Shown here piece after piece: positions 7,932 to 9,877 of a stretch of 9,877 bases of DNA; position 1 is the stretch's first letter; each line of letters starts with the position of its first letter. The DNA is from Chromatiales bacterium. GTDB lineage: Bacteria; Pseudomonadota; Gammaproteobacteria; CAMYNG01. The stretch covers positions 1-9,877 of the forward strand of contig JALUTW010000273.1 of assembly GCA_027021685.1 (NCBI GenBank). The letters are read 5' to 3'. The notes beneath the pieces were generated by a model that did no database searches, had not been told where the DNA came from, and saw only the letters and a program-made list of their open reading frames with translations. A program made the position numbers and the translations under genes.

Positions 7932-8055
7932 CCCCTCGCCCCGACCCTCTCCCCCGCGATGCGGGGGAGAGGGAGATGGAACAATCAGTTGCAGCCTCGA
8001 CACTTCACCGTGTACGAAAAAACGGTCCCCTCCGGGAGAGGGGCAGGGTGAGGGG
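7932..8055. repeat. MITE-like palindromic intergenic element with 22-bp imperfect terminal inverted repeats
   Basis: The left arm (7932-7953, beginning CCCCTCGCCCCG) and right arm (8034-8055, ending GGGTGAGGGG) match as reverse complements at 19 of 22 positions. Two hairpins sit within: 7945-7973 next to the left arm, and 8027-8043 (CCCCTC and GAGGGG around CGGGA) at the right arm. The core carries no gene. CCCTCTCCC/GGGAGAGGG elements of this style are common between proteobacterial genes. No clear target-site duplication is visible in the flanks. Confidence 0.65.
7945..7973. terminator. 13-bp perfect G/C stem-loop, likely bidirectional transcription barrier
   Basis: CCCTCTCCCCCGC (7945-7957) pairs perfectly with GCGGGGGAGAGGG (7961-7973) around the three-base loop GAT. 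It lies between the convergent RNA methyltransferase and GGDEF-EAL genes. The stem is very stable but no T-run follows on either strand, so pausing or Rho-assisted ending is as likely as intrinsic termination. Confidence 0.5.
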
Positions 8056-8083
8056 ATGCAATGGTCCCGGCGCCACGGGACGC

Positions 8084-9877
8084 TCAGGACGACAGGCGCC
8101 CGGCGCTGTCGCGGCCGGCGAGCAGGCGGCGGAACTCGTCCGCCGGCACCGGTTCGCTGATGAGAAAGCCCTGCACCGAGTCGCAGCGGTGGTCGCGCAG
8201 CCACTTGAGCTGGGCCTCGGTCTCCACGCCCTCGGCCACCACGTCCATGCGCAGGCTGTGGGCGATGTTGATCATGGCCTCCACCAGGGCGCAGTCGTCG
8301 TGATCGTCGGGCACGCCCTGGATGAAGCTGCGGTCGATCTTGAGGGTGTCCACGGGAAAGCGCTTGAGATAGTTGAGCGAGGAGTAGCGGGTGCCGAAGT
8401 CGTCCAGCAGCAGCTTGAGCCCCATGGCCTTGAGCTCGCGGAAGATGGTGTCCACCTCCTCGGTGTGTTCCACCAGGACCCCTTCGGTGATCTCCAGGCC
8501 CAGGTCCTGGGCGTCGATGCGGGTGACCTCGAGGATGGTGCGCAGGGCATCCACGTAGCCGCTGTCCGTGAACTGGCGGCCGGAGACGTTGACGGTGGTC
8601 AGCAGCCGCGGCAGGCCGTCCTTGTGCCAGGCGGCGATCTCGCGGCACACCGCGTCCAGCAGCCACTTGTCCAGCGAGGTGACCATGCCGCTCTCTTCCG
8701 CCGCATCGATGAAGGTCTCCGGTGCCAGCAGGCCGCGTTCGGGGTGGGCCCAGCGGATGAGGGCCTCGGCCCCCAGGATGCGGCCGGAAGCGGTCTCCAC
8801 CCGGGGCTGGAAGAACAGCCGGAACTCGCGGTTCTGCAGTGCCCGGCGCAGCTCCACCTGGCGCAGGAGCTGCTCGCTCACCTCCTCGGACATGCGGGTG
8901 TCGTAGAAGCGGTACTGGCTGCCGCCCTCCTGCTTGGCGCGGTACATGGCGGTTTCGGCATTCTTGACGAGCGCGGCCACGTCACGGCCGTCGTTGGGAT
9001 AGACGGCGATGCCGATGCTGATGGTGAGGAACACGTCCAGCCCGTCGTGGTAGTAGTGGCCGGAGACGTATTCCGCCATGCGGTCGGCGACGCTGGCGGC
9101 GTGCCGGGCCAGGTGGCTGCCCTGCAGGATGACGGCGAACTCGTCGCCCCCGAGGCGGGCCAGGGTGTCGAAGGATCGCAGGCAGTCGCGCAGCCGGGCG
9201 GCCACCTGCTTCAGCAGGGCATCGCCGAAGGCGTGGCCGTAGGTGTCGTTGATGGTCTTGAACGAGTCGATGTCGATGAGGAACACCGCGATCTCCGGCC
9301 CGAAGCGTTCCACGTTGGCGATGGCATACTCCAGCCGGTCCTCGAGCAGGGCCCGGTTGGGCAGATTGGTGAGGGCGTCGTGCGTGGCCAGGTGCTCGGC
9401 CTCGCGGATCTTGGCCTGCAGCTCCAGGTTGGTGTGGCCCAGTTGCCGCAGCAGGGCCAGGAAGAACAGCGGCATGATGATGATGCCCAGCAGCAGGCCG
9501 ATGACCAGGGGCGGGTGGCTGGCCCAGGCCGGGCTGGTGAGCGTGGCGGCGAGGAAACCGGTGACCGCCGCCGCGGTGGCCACGTGCAGGAAGTGGGAGC
9601 CGAAGCGCAGCCCGTTGCCCACCGCGATCCAGAGGTACAGCGGATAGAACACCGCCGCCGCGGTGCCGAAGGCGTGCACCACCAGGGACAGGATGGTGAC
9701 ATCCGCCACGATGGTGGCATACAGGCGCCAGCCGCGGGTGACGGGGAAGCGGCTGATCACCAGGTAGTGGACGATGCTGCCCAGCAGGTAGGCGTAGGCG
9801 GCCGCAGCCGCCACCCGCTGCAGGGGGGTCTGCAGGCCCAGCAGCGTCTCGTAGACCAGCAGCAGGAGGACGCCGGC
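8084..9877 (-). CDS. RpfC-like membrane sensor with GGDEF and EAL domains (5' end cut by window edge)
   Basis: Predicted inner-membrane c-di-GMP enzyme. The frame stays open past GTG 9814 to the window edge and encodes a hydrophobic stretch (VLLLLVYETLLG), so the true start lies outside. Numbering here is from 9814. Hydrophobic segments at about 5-20, 32-49, 54-66, 72-92 and 102-122 include FYPLYLWIAVGNGLRFGSHF (56-75) and GLLLGIIIMPLFF (106-118), resembling the membrane input domain of RpfC histidine kinases. A helix (about 123-142) leads to GGDEF: Asp181 and Asp183, NDTYGH (189-194), inhibitory-site RSFD (213-216), active loop GGDEF (222-226). The EAL domain has EAL (350-352), Asn409, Glu441, Asp471-Asp472, Lys492, Glu528 and Gln548, the full catalytic set. 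Both activities are therefore possible. Loop 6 reads DDFGTRYSS, with Arg where Gly is usual. The signal sensed is unknown. Confidence 0.92.
   Translation of the reverse strand, partial: AGVLLLLVYETLLGLQTPLQRVAAAAAYAYLLGSIVHYLVISRFPVTRGWRLYATIVADVTILSLVVHAFGTAAAVFYPLYLWIAVGNGLRFGSHFLHVATAAAVTGFLAATLTSPAWASHPPLVIGLLLGIIIMPLFFLALLRQLGHTNLELQAKIREAEHLATHDALTNLPNRALLEDRLEYAIANVERFGPEIAVFLIDIDSFKTINDTYGHAFGDALLKQVAARLRDCLRSFDTLARLGGDEFAVILQGSHLARHAASVADRMAEYVSGHYYHDGLDVFLTISIGIAVYPNDGRDVAALVKNAETAMYRAKQEGGSQYRFYDTRMSEEVSEQLLRQVELRRALQNREFRLFFQPRVETASGRILGAEALIRWAHPERGLLAPETFIDAAEESGMVTSLDKWLLDAVCREIAAWHKDGLPRLLTTVNVSGRQFTDSGYVDALRTILEVTRIDAQDLGLEITEGVLVEHTEEVDTIFRELKAMGLKLLLDDFGTRYSSLNYLKRFPVDTLKIDRSFIQGVPDDHDDCALVEAMINIAHSLRMDVVAEGVETEAQLKWLRDHRCDSVQGFLISEPVPADEFRRLLAGRDSAGRLSS

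Noticed and set aside
9812..9814. GTG at 9814 as the true start of the GGDEF-EAL gene
   Set aside because: The frame stays open to the window edge and encodes a further membrane-like segment that fits the first helix of an RpfC-type domain.

Overview
The window is strongly G+C-rich with G/C-ending codons throughout. It looks like chromosomal DNA of a free-living gammaproteobacterium. The pointers are a K+-independent proton-pumping pyrophosphatase, two c-di-GMP enzymes, an RpfC-type membrane sensor domain and a near-perfect Crp operator. No genus can be named from the sequence alone. There are seven protein genes, two of them cut by the window edges, and no rRNA, tRNA, CRISPR array, transposase or phage gene.

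Layout. 1-660 (+): the end of a small multi-pass membrane protein. 661-809: a convergent gap with a G/C hairpin and a 7-bp tandem repeat. 810-2834 (-): hppA, membrane-bound pyrophosphatase. 2835-3131: a divergent gap with a candidate hppA promoter and a 14-bp palindrome over the next start codon. 3132-3896 (+): SAM-dependent methyltransferase. 4042-5670 (+): GT-C type membrane glycosyltransferase-like protein. 5679-6680 (-): cyclic-nucleotide-binding-like domain fused to a GGEEF diguanylate cyclase, facing the previous gene with only 8 bp between stops. 6681-6807: a divergent gap with a Crp-type site. 6808-7821 (+): RsmB/NOP2/Sun-family RNA m5C methyltransferase. 7822-8083: a gap packed with inverted repeats, including a MITE-like element of about 124 bp. 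8084-9877 (-): an RpfC-like membrane sensor followed by GGDEF and EAL domains, running off the right edge.

How the genes relate. Most genes stand alone with alternating orientation, so there is no single long operon. The right half is the most coherent part: two c-di-GMP enzymes flank an RNA methyltransferase, and a Crp-type operator sits in the promoter gap of the first. This suggests, as inference, that cAMP signalling feeds into c-di-GMP control. The left half is housekeeping and energetics (PPi-driven proton pumping) plus probable cell-envelope glycosylation.

The strongest points for a second look are the Crp-type site, the cyclic-nucleotide domain that lacks its phosphate-binding arginine, the RpfC-like sensor joined to GGDEF-EAL instead of a histidine kinase, and the repeat-dense gaps. 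I see no clearly new defence or mobile system.
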